Assembly (NCBI GenBank): GCA_004375965.1 | Contig: SOIS01000074.1 | Location: 1 to 39,500, forward strand | Source of the DNA: Candidatus Cloacimonadota bacterium | GTDB taxonomy: Bacteria; Hydrothermota; E44-bin80 | Reading direction: 5' to 3' | DNA: 39,500 nt | Part shown: piece by piece, positions 33,101-39,500 of the stretch | Layout: every line of letters begins with the position of its first letter | How positions within the stretch are numbered: the stretch's first letter is position 1 | Program-made: the position numbers and the translations under genes | The notes under the pieces: generated by a model | Database searches by the model: none | Seen by the model: only the letters and a program-made list of their open reading frames with translations | What the model was told of the DNA's origin: nothing

Positions 33101-34511
33101 ATGGATTATAGGGAGGAAGTATTATATTACTTGGCTTTATACTGGTGGCTTCTCAAATGTAAAGATCGAATATTCTTATGATAATGGAAGCTCATGGAAT
33201 ACAATAAAGGAAAGCACATCCAATTCACGCAGCTATGAATGGACAATACCCAATACACCCTCAGATGACTGTTTTGTTAGAGTTTTAAATCATGATAATT
33301 TGTCGGTCTGCGATACAAGTGAATTGTTTAGAATACCTTTACAAACAATCGAACTAACATCGCCAAAGACCAATGACAACCTTATCTCAGGTAGAAAATA
33401 CTATATTACCTGGAGATGGACCGGGACCTTCACTTATGTTGATATTCAATATTCTACTGACAATGGAACAAACTGGAGTTATATCGCAAATAATGTAACA
33501 AATAACGGTAATTACGAATGGTCCATTCCAACAGCAAATTCTGAGAGCTGCTTTGTGAAATTGATAAACCCACAAAATCCAAGTGTCTATGATATAAGTG
33601 AAATGTTCTCTATCCTGCCCCAGGAGATTACAATAACATCGCCAATCTTCAGTGATACACTAATTGCTGGAAGGAAATATTATTTAACCTGGAGAACAAA
33701 GGGGTCTTTTAGTAATGCCGATTTGTGGTATTCCCTTGATGGAGGGCAAAATTGGGCTGTTATTGCAACCAATGTTACTAATAATGGCTATTATAAATGG
33801 ACTCTTCCTGAGGCACCCTCAAACCTTGCCTGTATCAAGATTGGCAACAGTGCGCAACCTCCAATCTTTGCCCTCAGCGATACATTCATCATCTCCCCAC
33901 CAATCTTAGAGATTACATCACCATCACTTGGTAATCTATGGTATTGTGATAGGAAGTATTATATTACCTGGAATTGTCTTGGCGGTATACAGCAGGTCAA
34001 TCTATTCTACTCGTTGGATGGAGGTGTTGATTGGGATCAGATTGTGGTGAATCAGCAGAATCAAGGTAATTATGAATGGACAATCCCCTCTGGAATCTCA
34101 TCCCAAAATTGTCGAGTGAAATTGGAAAGTAGTGCAAACTCATTAATCACTTATATGAGTGATTCATTTGCAATTGCTATACTGGGTATTGAAGAGAATG
34201 GTTTGCCTGAGCAATTACCAAAGGACTTCGCCTTACAGGGATTTTTGCCCAATCCATTTGTAAGAAGGGGAAACATCAGACTGGCGATACCCACAAATTC
34301 TAAAATAAAACTTGTAATCTACGATGCCTGCGGAAGACTTGTGAATACAGTCTTTGAAGGAAATATAGAGCCTGGATTTCATTCTTTTACCTTCAATGGT
34401 AAAAACAATCATGGTCAGAATTTACCTGGAGGTGCTTATTTCTTGAGGTTTGAGGCACGCAACAAAAAAGAAAAAATCTACGATTGCACAATAAAGATTT
34501 TGAAGATATAG
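30177..34511 (+). CDS. 1444-residue surface repeat protein with T9SS-like C-terminal sorting domain
   Basis: A signal peptide (1-21) is followed by 14 tandem repeats of about 93 residues (22-1334). Each repeat has a W near position 23 (PIHWDWSG or YYITW), then YSTDGGxxW, a central W(T)IPN and a closing I/LSDxFxI strand. This is the beta-sandwich pattern of the 'Ser-Thr-rich GPI-anchored' (PF10342-like) repeats. Repeats 1-6 carry NGGE/PIHWDW and 9-14 carry GRKYYITW, so two subfamilies exist. Residues 1335-1444 resemble a T9SS type A sorting domain (LPNPFVRRGN, IYDACGRLV, LPGGAYFLR). It is probably an exported adhesin or surface-layer protein. The start is ATG after AAGGGGG. Confidence 0.88.
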   Translation: MNKIIIICLTLFLLFGQIWAQSLTITIPNGGEEWFVGNKHPIHWDWSGSITSVRLEYSTDGGVNWMLIASTTTNDGDYLWTISNTISANCFVKISDVSNPAINDFSDGSFSIIRPSIDIKKPDGGEVLRIGEYYPIHWDWSGQFSNVKIEYSTDGGSSWNTIIANTQNDGEHYWHIPNAPSNMCRIKITNLIDPDCFNISDDNFTIANNTITVIKPDGGGAYTTGQIYPIIWDWTGSFTTVKIDYSTDGGTTWNSIVTSTANDGSHKWTIPNTPSNSCRIKITNTADPNCFDISDSNFTILSTGLQLVCPNGGEIYVVGDLCPIHWGWLGTINSVKLEYSTDGGTTWHTIINSTTNDGDYVWTIPNIPSNQCRIKITNLSDPNCWDMSSADFTVESPSFIIFDPDSGRSLVAGETYPIHWNWRGIVSNIKLELWYKVAAGVQWWTITSNTPNDGSHYFTVPYYISDSCGIKITSNVDANCYALSEVFKIVRPTIKVIYPNGGENLIEGEDMEIIWDWNGNFSNVMLQYSIDEGSNWQTITTSTSNDGSYHWTIPSGIWLTCLLKVINTTDIDCYDVGDASFNILDATIDVKRPSLGDTFYIKRKHPIYWQWTGGFPTVRIMYSTNGGGSWQNVISSAPNNGYYIWTCDTIVSNNARIQVISNQNTGAFSVSDPFVIADTSSLTEPLRVLAPLQGDSFPVGGKCCITWHSINFASPNQVNLYYSIDGPPWIGIATVSNSQKRYEWTVPNYVTDNCRILAEDVNGTASDISESFSIVLQKIEVVSPTSVKEWVVGRKYYILWNWTGGFSNAVIDYSYNGGIDWVTIASPTSNDGAYEWTTPNTPSTQCLIRIRNYENVNVVTISDTFAIKPQSITISYPIASDSFIVGRKYYISWDYTGAFSSVNIEYSIDGGINWTSIVSSAANNQYYQWTIPNTPSNLTVIRVINSANLDVFGLSDTFSIVPQTITVTSPVLSDQWIIGRKYYITWLYTGGFSNVKIEYSYDNGSSWNTIKESTSNSRSYEWTIPNTPSDDCFVRVLNHDNLSVCDTSELFRIPLQTIELTSPKTNDNLISGRKYYITWRWTGTFTYVDIQYSTDNGTNWSYIANNVTNNGNYEWSIPTANSESCFVKLINPQNPSVYDISEMFSILPQEITITSPIFSDTLIAGRKYYLTWRTKGSFSNADLWYSLDGGQNWAVIATNVTNNGYYKWTLPEAPSNLACIKIGNSAQPPIFALSDTFIISPPILEITSPSLGNLWYCDRKYYITWNCLGGIQQVNLFYSLDGGVDWDQIVVNQQNQGNYEWTIPSGISSQNCRVKLESSANSLITYMSDSFAIAILGIEENGLPEQLPKDFALQGFLPNPFVRRGNIRLAIPTNSKIKLVIYDACGRLVNTVFEGNIEPGFHSFTFNGKNNHGQNLPGGAYFLRFEARNKKEKIYDCTIKILKI

Positions 34512-34668
34512 AGCGCAAAAACCGCAGATTTTACCACGGTCCCCGTCCTGAAGGACGAGGTATTATTAGGTGGATTTGCTTTTGATTCTCTCTTCTGGTA
34601 GCAGACTACGTATACTTAGGTCAATTTAGAAACAGGTGAAATTTTACGTATACGCAGATGTCACATGT
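34512..34668. other. Intergenic region with hairpin and duplicated ACGTATAC
   Basis: A convergent spacer between the repeat-protein gene and a minus-strand gene. It contains CCGCAGATTTT at 34522, the hairpin at 34541-34560 (separate entry), a small inverted repeat GTAG...CTAC at 34598-34609, and two copies of ACGTATAC (34608-34615, 34646-34653) 38 bases apart. Confidence 0.45.
34541..34560. repeat. Hairpin, IS200/IS605-end-like or terminator
   Basis: CGTCC and GGACG pair around TGAA, extended by CC/GG past one mismatch. It follows the repeat-protein stop by 30 bases but is followed by TATTATT rather than a T run, so terminator function is uncertain. The CCCCGTCC...GGAC form resembles the subterminal hairpins of some IS200/IS605 elements. 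Confidence 0.45.
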
Positions 34669-35229
34669 CTACCATTGCCACGAAATTTTAAGGTCCTCTT
34701 TGGGAAGAAAATATCTTCTGGTTATGTAATAGAATTGTTTATCCTCCTCAGTTCTTACACTATCAGGTTCCATAGAAATGCTCAATTCCTTGAATTCCAG
34801 AGGTGCTTCAATGATAAACTGTAATTTATTGATTTTTTCCTTCCACAATTTATCTAAAATATAGACTGCGCTTTTGTTGTTTATCTTTTGCTTATATTCA
34901 ACAAATACTGTTTCTACACTATTAGGTTCAAAATGCAATACCCACTCTATACCATTTTTCTTTTTGGTTAGGTCTATGTGATTTATGGGGTCTAAAACAT
35001 TGATCTTTTCTGGGTATAGATGATTGCTGTTTATTGGGAATTGATAAACCATAATGACATCAATCTCAAAGTTGGATTTGTTTTCAAAAAAGTATAACCC
35101 CTGAACATGGACATAATTTTTTTCCAATTTAATATTTATCTCTCCTTTGAAGAATTTTATAGGCATCTCTGCAAAGGAGTACGAAATAAAATAGATAACA
35201 AAAAACATTGAAAGGATTAGTCTTTTCAT
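34669..35229 (-). CDS. Secreted protein of unknown function
   Basis: 186 residues with a signal peptide cleaved near SYSFA (20). The rest is beta-rich and ends FLPKEDLKISWQW, a pattern of 'F.P..D..I.W' also seen in the C-terminus of DUF4424-like secreted proteins. No catalytic motif is visible. Periplasmic or outer-surface location is likely. It has its own promoter at 35292 and a possible operator palindrome above it. It stands alone between the repeat protein and a DUF72 remnant. Confidence 0.7.
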   Translation of the reverse strand: MKRLILSMFFVIYFISYSFAEMPIKFFKGEINIKLEKNYVHVQGLYFFENKSNFEIDVIMVYQFPINSNHLYPEKINVLDPINHIDLTKKKNGIEWVLHFEPNSVETVFVEYKQKINNKSAVYILDKLWKEKINKLQFIIEAPLEFKELSISMEPDSVRTEEDKQFYYITRRYFLPKEDLKISWQW

Positions 35230-35291
35230 AAAAAATTGTGATAAAATTTTAAGGTTTTCTCTTTTCTTCTGTCATTTATTAAGATAGATAA

Positions 35292-35320
35292 ATAATAGCA
35301 TTTTTATATAGGTATGTCAA
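35292..35320 (-). promoter_or_regulatory. Promoter of the 186-residue secreted protein gene
   Basis: Perfect TTGACA (35315-35320), 17-base spacer, TATTAT (35292-35297) on the minus strand, with a start near 35286 and a 57-base leader. Confidence 0.65.
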
Positions 35321-35324
35321 GGAA

Positions 35325-35349
35325 ATTCAATTTAAACATCGAATTGAAT
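35325..35349. promoter_or_regulatory. Inverted repeat above the -35 box
   Basis: ATTCAATT (35325-35332) and AATTGAAT (35342-35349) are perfect 8-base arms around 9 bases, starting four bases upstream of the -35 box. The position suits an activator site. AT-rich composition makes chance possible. Confidence 0.35.
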
Positions 35350-35394
35350 GATAAAGTCCTCTTCAACCGAAAAAGCACTTGAAGATGAGATAAA

Positions 35395-35520
35395 CTATTT
35401 TGACCCCGATAAGATCTTGCTCATCAACCTTGCGTTGTCAAGCATATTGTGATTGTTGTTAAAGTAGACATAGCAGGATTCAGGATTCGCTTTAGTAATT
35501 CTTGAGGTCTTCAGTTTTTT
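35395..35520 (-). pseudogene. 3' remnant of a DUF72-family gene
   Basis: The minus-strand frame reads CYVYFNNNHNMLDNARLMSK before a TAG. 'YVYFNN' followed by NA is the conserved C-terminus of DUF72 proteins (normally about 240-260 residues). The frame is stopped by TGA at 35521-35523 and no N-terminal part is nearby, so only about 40 codons remain. The rest of the 35230-35532 gap holds the promoter and palindrome described separately. Confidence 0.6.
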
Positions 35521-35532
35521 TCAGAGACCCCG

Positions 35533-35829
35533 CTAAATTTCCTCTACTAATTTAAGAAATTGTTTGTAAGGAATAGCAGTCCAACTTTCTGCGCTTGATG
35601 CACCAAGTGAAAGACTTATCATTGACACTTTACAGGCAACTTCTTCAGTTGGGGCTTCGTAAATGTCCAGAAAGTCAAAAGAGCCAAGAAGCGCATAATG
35701 AGCAATAAACTTTACGCCCGGACATTTCTCCTTCACCCTTTTTATCCATTCCTCACCGATTGCTGCCCGCTCCTTCATCCTCTTTGATACTTCTGGTGAG
35801 AGTTTTGTCATTAATATATATGTCGGCAT
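35533..35829 (-). CDS. GYD domain protein
   Basis: 98 residues, starting MPTYILMTKLSPE, the usual opening of GYD-domain proteins. These are small ferredoxin-like alpha-beta proteins, often oligomeric, with no settled function. GSFDFLDIYEAP takes the place of the GxYD signature. The ATG at 35829 lies four bases after AAAGGAGG; a longer frame to 35847 is rejected because it would place that site inside the gene. It has a strong promoter of its own. Confidence 0.88.
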   Translation of the reverse strand: MPTYILMTKLSPEVSKRMKERAAIGEEWIKRVKEKCPGVKFIAHYALLGSFDFLDIYEAPTEEVACKVSMISLSLGASSAESWTAIPYKQFLKLVEEI

Positions 35830-35848
35830 AATACCTCCTTTTTGCAAA

Positions 35849-35876
35849 ATTATATATTAAAAAAAATGTTTGTCAA
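35849..35876 (-). promoter_or_regulatory. Promoter of the GYD gene
   Basis: Perfect TTGACA (35871-35876) and perfect TATAAT (35849-35854) with a 16-base spacer on the minus strand. Confidence 0.75.
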
Positions 35877-35966
35877 TAAAAATTTGAGGTGGTTCTTACA
35901 TTTTGGGTATCAAGGGTAAAAGCGAGGGTGAAGTTTAGTGTCACTCCTTAAACTCAATCTCTACTC

Positions 35967-35987
35967 TGACTTCAGACTTCTGACATC
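35967..35987. repeat. Degenerate heptad repeat
   Basis: Three consecutive 7-base units TGACTTC, AGACTTC, TGACATC lie between recO and the GYD gene, similar to short tandem heptamer repeats known from several bacteria. No coding role. Confidence 0.4.
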
Positions 35988-35997
35988 TATTTTCTGG

Positions 35998-36792
35998 CTA
36001 CTCCTTACTCTCTATTGTCCTATAATAGATGTCAAAGGGTTTACCTTTTATATAGTTATCAAGAGTCTTTAGTGTTCTATGGGTGTGGTAATTGAACCAG
36101 TTTGAAAACAGCAAAAAAACCTCCCTGAAATCTTCTGTTCTCATCTTCTGGTAATATCCGGCTTCCTCATGTTCCCAACCTTTTTTCATAAAATGGTAAA
36201 CAGACTTACTCATTTCCACGGCGTGTAAGTCACTCTTTCTGCATTTCTCACAAAGTATTCCACCTTTTGGATTTGAGAAATAATGAGGAGAGAAACCCTT
36301 TCTTCCGCAAGCAGTGCATTTTTCAAGTTCTACCCTGAAACCAATAATAGAGGCACTCTTCATGAGAAATTGTGTAAGTATAAAGGGGAGGTCTTCTTTT
36401 TTTCCTTGATTAATTCTGTGCAAGGTAAAGAGCGAATACCGATAAAGTATCTTTGAAACCTGTTCTGTTGCAACAAGGTTTGAAAGAAAATCAGCAATAA
36501 CAGCAGCATAGTTAAACCTGAGAAGATTATTATGAATGTCCCAAAAGAATTCAACCATTTCTGCTTCCTTTACAAGATATATCTCGCTTGTCTCTTTTTT
36601 ATAAAATACTATTTCGGCATTAACAAAGCTCTGAAGTGCAGCAGCCATTCTACTCTTAGGGTTTCTAACACCCTTTGCTATGAGTTTTATCCTTCCGAAT
36701 CCTTCACTGAAAGCAGTAATAATTCGGCTGGTTTCGCGATAATCCATACCCTGAAGGATTATCACCTCAGTCTTCTTTATAAGTTCTTTCAT
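35998..36792 (-). CDS. recO: DNA repair protein RecO
   Basis: 264-residue recombination mediator that loads RecA with RecR/RecF. The N-terminal OB fold has the signature LQGMDYRETSRIITAFSE and KLIAKGVRNPKSR. The C-terminal part carries a zinc site with Cys159, Cys162, Cys181 and Cys184 (CTACGRKGF ... GGILCEKC). The start is ATG, overlapping the Nudix gene stop as ATGA, so the pair is coupled. The assignment is secure from the N-terminal pattern and the zinc cysteines. Confidence 0.93.
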   Translation of the reverse strand: MKELIKKTEVIILQGMDYRETSRIITAFSEGFGRIKLIAKGVRNPKSRMAAALQSFVNAEIVFYKKETSEIYLVKEAEMVEFFWDIHNNLLRFNYAAVIADFLSNLVATEQVSKILYRYSLFTLHRINQGKKEDLPFILTQFLMKSASIIGFRVELEKCTACGRKGFSPHYFSNPKGGILCEKCRKSDLHAVEMSKSVYHFMKKGWEHEEAGYYQKMRTEDFREVFLLFSNWFNYHTHRTLKTLDNYIKGKPFDIYYRTIESKE

Positions 36793-37298
36793 TGTACAAT
36801 TGGGTCAGAACCTTTGAAAATATCTTCTATAATTTCTCTATGGCTTTTGAATGGGATCTCAGGTAGGTTTTGATAATCAAAGTAACGAAGGTCAACTGCA
36901 TCATCTCCGGCTTTTGCATTCCCTTTTATAACATCAAGGATATAAGCAAGGACAATAACACTTTTGTATCTCCAGCCCCTCTGTTGATACAGACCGAGGA
37001 GACTTCTTATTCTGCAGTCAAGGTTAATCTCTTCCCTCATTTCCCGTATAACGGATTCTTCTGGTATCTCGTCTATTTCAATAAAACCCGAGGGTAGTGC
37101 CCATCTACCAGTACAGGGTTCTTCTCCTCTCTTTACAAGGAGGATCCTCTTCTCTTTATCAAGGATTACACCAGCAACAACAGGGACAGGATTTTCATAT
37201 ATAAATTCTTTGCATCTTTGACAGAACAATCGCTCTTTGTCGTCCTCCTTCTTCGTGAAAAGTTTCCCCCCACATTTAGGGCAGTATAGAAATTTCAT
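36789..37298 (-). CDS. Nudix hydrolase with N-terminal zinc ribbon
   Basis: 169 residues. Cys6, Cys9, Cys26 and Cys29 form a zinc ribbon (YCPKCGG ... FCQRC). The Nudix box is complete at residues 71-93, from GFIEIDE to REMREEINL, and binds metal for pyrophosphate cleavage. The arrangement resembles zinc-ribbon Nudix enzymes of the NADH/ADP-ribose pyrophosphatase type. It is shorter than NudC and lacks a clear SQPWPFPxS motif, so the substrate is open. It is coupled to recO by a 4-base overlap. Confidence 0.9.
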   Translation of the reverse strand: MKFLYCPKCGGKLFTKKEDDKERLFCQRCKEFIYENPVPVVAGVILDKEKRILLVKRGEEPCTGRWALPSGFIEIDEIPEESVIREMREEINLDCRIRSLLGLYQQRGWRYKSVIVLAYILDVIKGNAKAGDDAVDLRYFDYQNLPEIPFKSHREIIEDIFKGSDPIVQ

Positions 37299-37360
37299 AC
37301 AGAGAGATTGTCACAGAATCTGAATAAAGTCAAGGAAAATTAGGCAAAAGTCCAATAATA

Positions 37361-37513
37361 GAGAGATTGCCATACCCACCCTCTAGGCAAAAAACATAAT
37401 ATTCTACAGCATTTCTTTGAATAGTGCATAGAAGACGGGTCTCGCAATGACAGAATGCGTTTGTGCGTCATTGCGAGTTCTTCTTCTTTGCTCTGCTTCC
37501 GCGAAGCAATCTT
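37361..37513. repeat. Dispersed palindromic repeat, GTCATTGCGAG/GCAATCT type
   Basis: Perfect inner arms CTCGCAATGAC (37441-37451) and GTCATTGCGAG (37467-37477), and outer arms GAGATTGC (37363-37370) and GCAATCTT (37506-37513, one mismatch). A GAAGACGGGTCT block precedes the inner arm and CGCGAAGCAATCT closes the unit. This is the nested 'GTCATTGCGAG...GAAGCAATCTC' design found as short non-coding repeats in many unrelated genomes. It can form a long DNA or RNA hairpin. Confidence 0.8.
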
Positions 37514-37648
37514 GAATTTTTTGGAGTGAATCAAGTTCTCTCGTTAAAAACTCTAAGACTTATATTAGAATCCACTACATTAGTTATACCAGCAGCAGAT
37601 TTCAATCTGAGTGCTCATTTCAGAGTTGCTACCTTGCGAGAAATATGG

Positions 37649-37677
37649 TTGACTTTCCTTTATTTTTGTTGTATGAA
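37649..37677 (+). promoter_or_regulatory. Promoter of the DUF5683/sugar-binding gene pair
   Basis: TTGACT (37649-37654), 17-base spacer, TATGAA (37672-37677), ending 18 bases before the ATG. The start near 37684 leaves a very short leader that still includes GGAGG. Confidence 0.5.
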
Positions 37678-37695
37678 ATATAAAATGGAGGAAAA

Positions 37696-38169
37696 ATGAA
37701 GAATGTTATCAGGTCACCATGCGTAGTGTTAATTGTTTTCTCATTATTTCTTCTCATTTCAGTCCACCTTAATAGTGATGAAATGAAGAAACATCCTGGA
37801 TGGGCAATTATTGCATCTGCTCTGCTCCCTGGCGGCGGACAGTTCTATGCAGAGAATTATGCACGAGGTATATTCTTCTCAACGCTTCAGATATCCCTTA
37901 TTTCTTTAACCCTTTACGAGAAGATCCAGGAAAGGGATTATAAAAAATTGTATGATGAAAATCATGACAAAGATACCTGGGATGAATTTAATAAACATAG
38001 AAGCAGGGTAAGAAACCTGCTCTGGTGGGATGCAGGAATTTGGTTCCTTTCATGCGCAGATGCATTTACAGATGCACACTTTTATGGATTTAATGAGCGA
38101 GTGGATTTATCAATACACTTCAAAAAAAATACAGGGACCCCACAGGTAGGAATAACACTCAGATTTTAG
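37696..38169 (+). CDS. DUF5683 domain membrane-associated protein
   Basis: 157 residues with an N-terminal hydrophobic signal or anchor (CVVLIVFSLFLLISVHL). The DUF5683 core follows: HPGWAIIASALLPGGGQFYA, ENYARGIFFSTLQIS, then LWWDAGIWFLSCADAFTDAHF and a C-terminal strand ending GITLRF. Proteins with this core occur widely in the Bacteroidetes/FCB group, and their function is unknown. The start is ATG behind GGAGG. It is followed 42 bases later by the sugar-binding protein, probably in one transcript. Confidence 0.85.
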   Translation: MKNVIRSPCVVLIVFSLFLLISVHLNSDEMKKHPGWAIIASALLPGGGQFYAENYARGIFFSTLQISLISLTLYEKIQERDYKKLYDENHDKDTWDEFNKHRSRVRNLLWWDAGIWFLSCADAFTDAHFYGFNERVDLSIHFKKNTGTPQVGITLRF

Positions 38170-38211
38170 GTGGTGTAAGCATCTCTATAGTTTTTTATAA
38201 AAGGAGGTGAG

Positions 38212-39483
38212 ATGAAAATTATTATAAGAATCCTTATATCTATCGCAGTTCTATTTCTCTTTCACTGTAAAGGGCCTGTAGAGAAGAAGATTGTAGTTAC
38301 CTTCTGGCATGCAATGGGAGGACCCCTCGGGAAAACCCTTGATAGTCTCATTACAGAATTTAACCAGACACATCCTGAGATAAAAGTTGATCATGTTGGA
38401 ATGGGAAATTACCAGGCATTGAGTCAGAAGCTTATGGCAACGGTTGCAGCAAAGAAGCCTCCAACAATATCGCAGGTGTTTGAATCCTGGACTGAACAGT
38501 TGTTTCGAGTTGGCGTACTTACACCTGTCGAGGAGTTGCTGACAGAAGATGAAATTAATGAACTAAAAAGGGATATATACCCGGTTTTTATTGAGGACAA
38601 TACGTGGAATGGTAAACTTGTAACATTCCCATTTAATAAAAGCGTTCCTGCCTATTTTTATAATAAAACACTTTTCAAGAACGAAGGGATTGACCACTTT
38701 CCTACAAATTGGGACGAATTTATAGAGACAGGTAAAAAAATAACGAAGGATACAAATGAGGATGGAACTCCCGATATTTGGGCAACTGCATTCCCTCTAA
38801 GTACCTGGATGTTTGAAACAATACTTTATCAGAGTGGTGGAAGGATACTTTCAGAAGACAATGTGACGCCACTCTTTAATAAAAAGGAAGGCATAGAGTC
38901 CTTGCAGTTTTTCCTGGACATTCTGAATAAACACAGGATAGGATACCTTACAATGGGATACCAACATCAGGATGATTTCCTTGCTGGCAAGGTTGCGATA
39001 ATCTCTGGTTCCGTTGTTTCTTATTCATTTATAATGGCACTAAAACCGGATTTTGATCTTGGAATGGCCCCTGTGCCTTCGGGGAGAAATAATGCGGTAG
39101 TTATTTCAGGAACAAATATAGCACTTTTTGCTAATGCATCAAATGAGCAAAAGCAGGCTGCAATGAAATTCATCAAATGGTTTCTATCAACTGAAATACA
39201 GGCGAAGTGGTCATATGGAACTGGTTATGTTCCCGTGAGAATCAAAAGCCTTGAAGAACCTCTTATGAAAAAGAGGATAGAGGCACTACCGGAGTTAATG
39301 GATGTTATTTCACAACTTGAGTTTGCTTATACTGAACCGCGAATAGCAGGGTGGCTTGGGGGAAGACAGATACTCGGAACAGAAGGGATAGAACCAGCAT
39401 TGATGGGTGTTAAGAGTCCAGAGGAAGCACTGAACGACTGTGCAAAAAAGATAGAGGAATATCTCAAAGCCGAAAAGGAATAG
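38212..39483 (+). CDS. Sugar ABC transporter substrate-binding lipoprotein, UgpB/MalE type
   Basis: 423 residues, a typical length for cluster B binding proteins. The signal ends LFHC (Cys19), probably lipidated, although His at -1 is atypical. The mature part has VVTFWHAMGGPLGKTLDSLI, TISQVFESW, FPFNKSVPAYFYNKTLFKNE and the DTNEDGTPDIWA loop, all usual in UgpB-like proteins. The C-terminal segment PEEALNDCAKKIEEYLKAE is characteristic. The start is ATG behind AAAGGAGG. Permeases would be expected next, but the window ends 17 bases later; a permease pair opens the window at its left edge. Confidence 0.94.
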   Translation: MKIIIRILISIAVLFLFHCKGPVEKKIVVTFWHAMGGPLGKTLDSLITEFNQTHPEIKVDHVGMGNYQALSQKLMATVAAKKPPTISQVFESWTEQLFRVGVLTPVEELLTEDEINELKRDIYPVFIEDNTWNGKLVTFPFNKSVPAYFYNKTLFKNEGIDHFPTNWDEFIETGKKITKDTNEDGTPDIWATAFPLSTWMFETILYQSGGRILSEDNVTPLFNKKEGIESLQFFLDILNKHRIGYLTMGYQHQDDFLAGKVAIISGSVVSYSFIMALKPDFDLGMAPVPSGRNNAVVISGTNIALFANASNEQKQAAMKFIKWFLSTEIQAKWSYGTGYVPVRIKSLEEPLMKKRIEALPELMDVISQLEFAYTEPRIAGWLGGRQILGTEGIEPALMGVKSPEEALNDCAKKIEEYLKAEKE

Positions 39484-39500
39484 AGAATTAAGAAGACAGG

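Larger units (their letters stand above)
37299..37695. other. Intergenic region with palindromic repeat and promoter
   Basis: 397 bases without a convincing gene. It contains the GTCATTGCGAG-type repeat (37361-37513), about 135 bases of unremarkable AT-rich sequence, and the promoter at 37649. A 78-codon frame crossing the repeat shows no family character and is left out. Confidence 0.6.

Noticed and set aside
35830-35847. Longer GYD start at 35847
   Set aside because: It would put the AAAGGAGG ribosome site inside the gene; family members begin at MPTYILM.
37305-37333. TTGACT upstream of the Nudix gene as promoter
   Set aside because: The bases 17 positions downstream (CAATCT) match the -10 consensus poorly.
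37463-37699. 78-codon frame across the palindromic repeat
   Set aside because: It starts in repeat sequence, shows no domain, and overlaps the promoter and ATG of the next gene.
1-39500. Window as a 39.5 kb circular element
   Set aside because: Content is chromosomal housekeeping genes with no replication or partition gene, and the joined ends do not give an intact permease frame.
1-39500. CRISPR arrays, tRNA/rRNA genes, defence islands
   Set aside because: No regularly spaced identical repeats, no cloverleaf or rRNA segments and no Cas, restriction or toxin-antitoxin genes were recognised on reading both strands.

Overview
The window is an AT-rich, gene-dense bacterial chromosome segment. 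It encodes a diderm cell envelope: PorV/PorQ-type and surface-antigen beta-barrels, lipoproteins, a bifunctional class A PBP and DAP synthesis. It also has a long surface protein with a T9SS-like C-terminal domain. Widely distributed genes (accA, recN, nadK, pruA, dapF, argF, lon, purM, recO) sit beside lineage-specific envelope genes. This mix (PorV-like protein, CTD-type sorting domain, DUF4388, DUF5683, 'NPFAP' lipoprotein) fits an FCB-related candidate phylum of the WOR-3/Cloacimonadota/Fibrobacter type. That placement is inference, not a phylogeny.

Layout. 1-1741: two sugar ABC permeases, the first cut by the window edge, followed by a tiny coding remnant. 1992-4645 (+): PorV/PorQ-like barrel, accA and a DUF4388 protein, all with TTG starts behind strong Shine-Dalgarno sites. 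4654-7740 (-): nadK, recN and a secreted NPFAP protein. 7900-9513: a scar region with the first ~20 codons of a REP-associated (Y1) transposase, a complete GT4 glycosyltransferase and a truncated GT2. 9544-12983 (-): pruA, an oligosaccharide flippase and a conserved unknown, behind a textbook sigma-70 promoter with operator-like repeats. 13156-18248 (-): a small membrane protein, a 949-residue metalloprotease/beta-propeller/beta-barrel fusion and a GT39-like membrane glycosyltransferase. 18323-22738 (+): a possible 50-residue protein, a small membrane/coiled-coil protein, PBP1A, an RS-rich lipoprotein and a multispanning membrane protein.

22705-29863 (-): one long apparent operon of a 56-residue lipoprotein, purM, hsp20, lon, a DUF1571/LolA-like protein with a hidden N-terminus, argF, ridA and dapF. 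30177-34511 (+): a 1444-residue surface protein with 14 repeats of about 93 residues and a C-terminal sorting domain. 34669-37298 (-): a secreted unknown, a DUF72 remnant, a GYD protein, recO and a zinc-ribbon Nudix hydrolase. 37361-37513: a GTCATTGCGAG-type palindromic repeat. 37696-39483 (+): a DUF5683 protein and a sugar-binding lipoprotein.

Possible links between genes: the PorV-like protein and the CTD-bearing repeat protein could belong to one T9SS-like export route. The sugar-binding protein at the right edge and the permeases at the left edge are the parts of one kind of importer. Hsp20 and Lon form a protein-quality pair inside a biosynthetic operon. No CRISPR array, rRNA, tRNA, intact insertion sequence or recognisable defence system was found. 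The observations most worth a second look are the three-domain protease-barrel fusion, the lon-overlapping gene with no ATG/GTG/TTG start, the small lipoprotein fused by TAATG to purM, the pruA promoter architecture, and the palindromic repeat together with a broken REP-type transposase.
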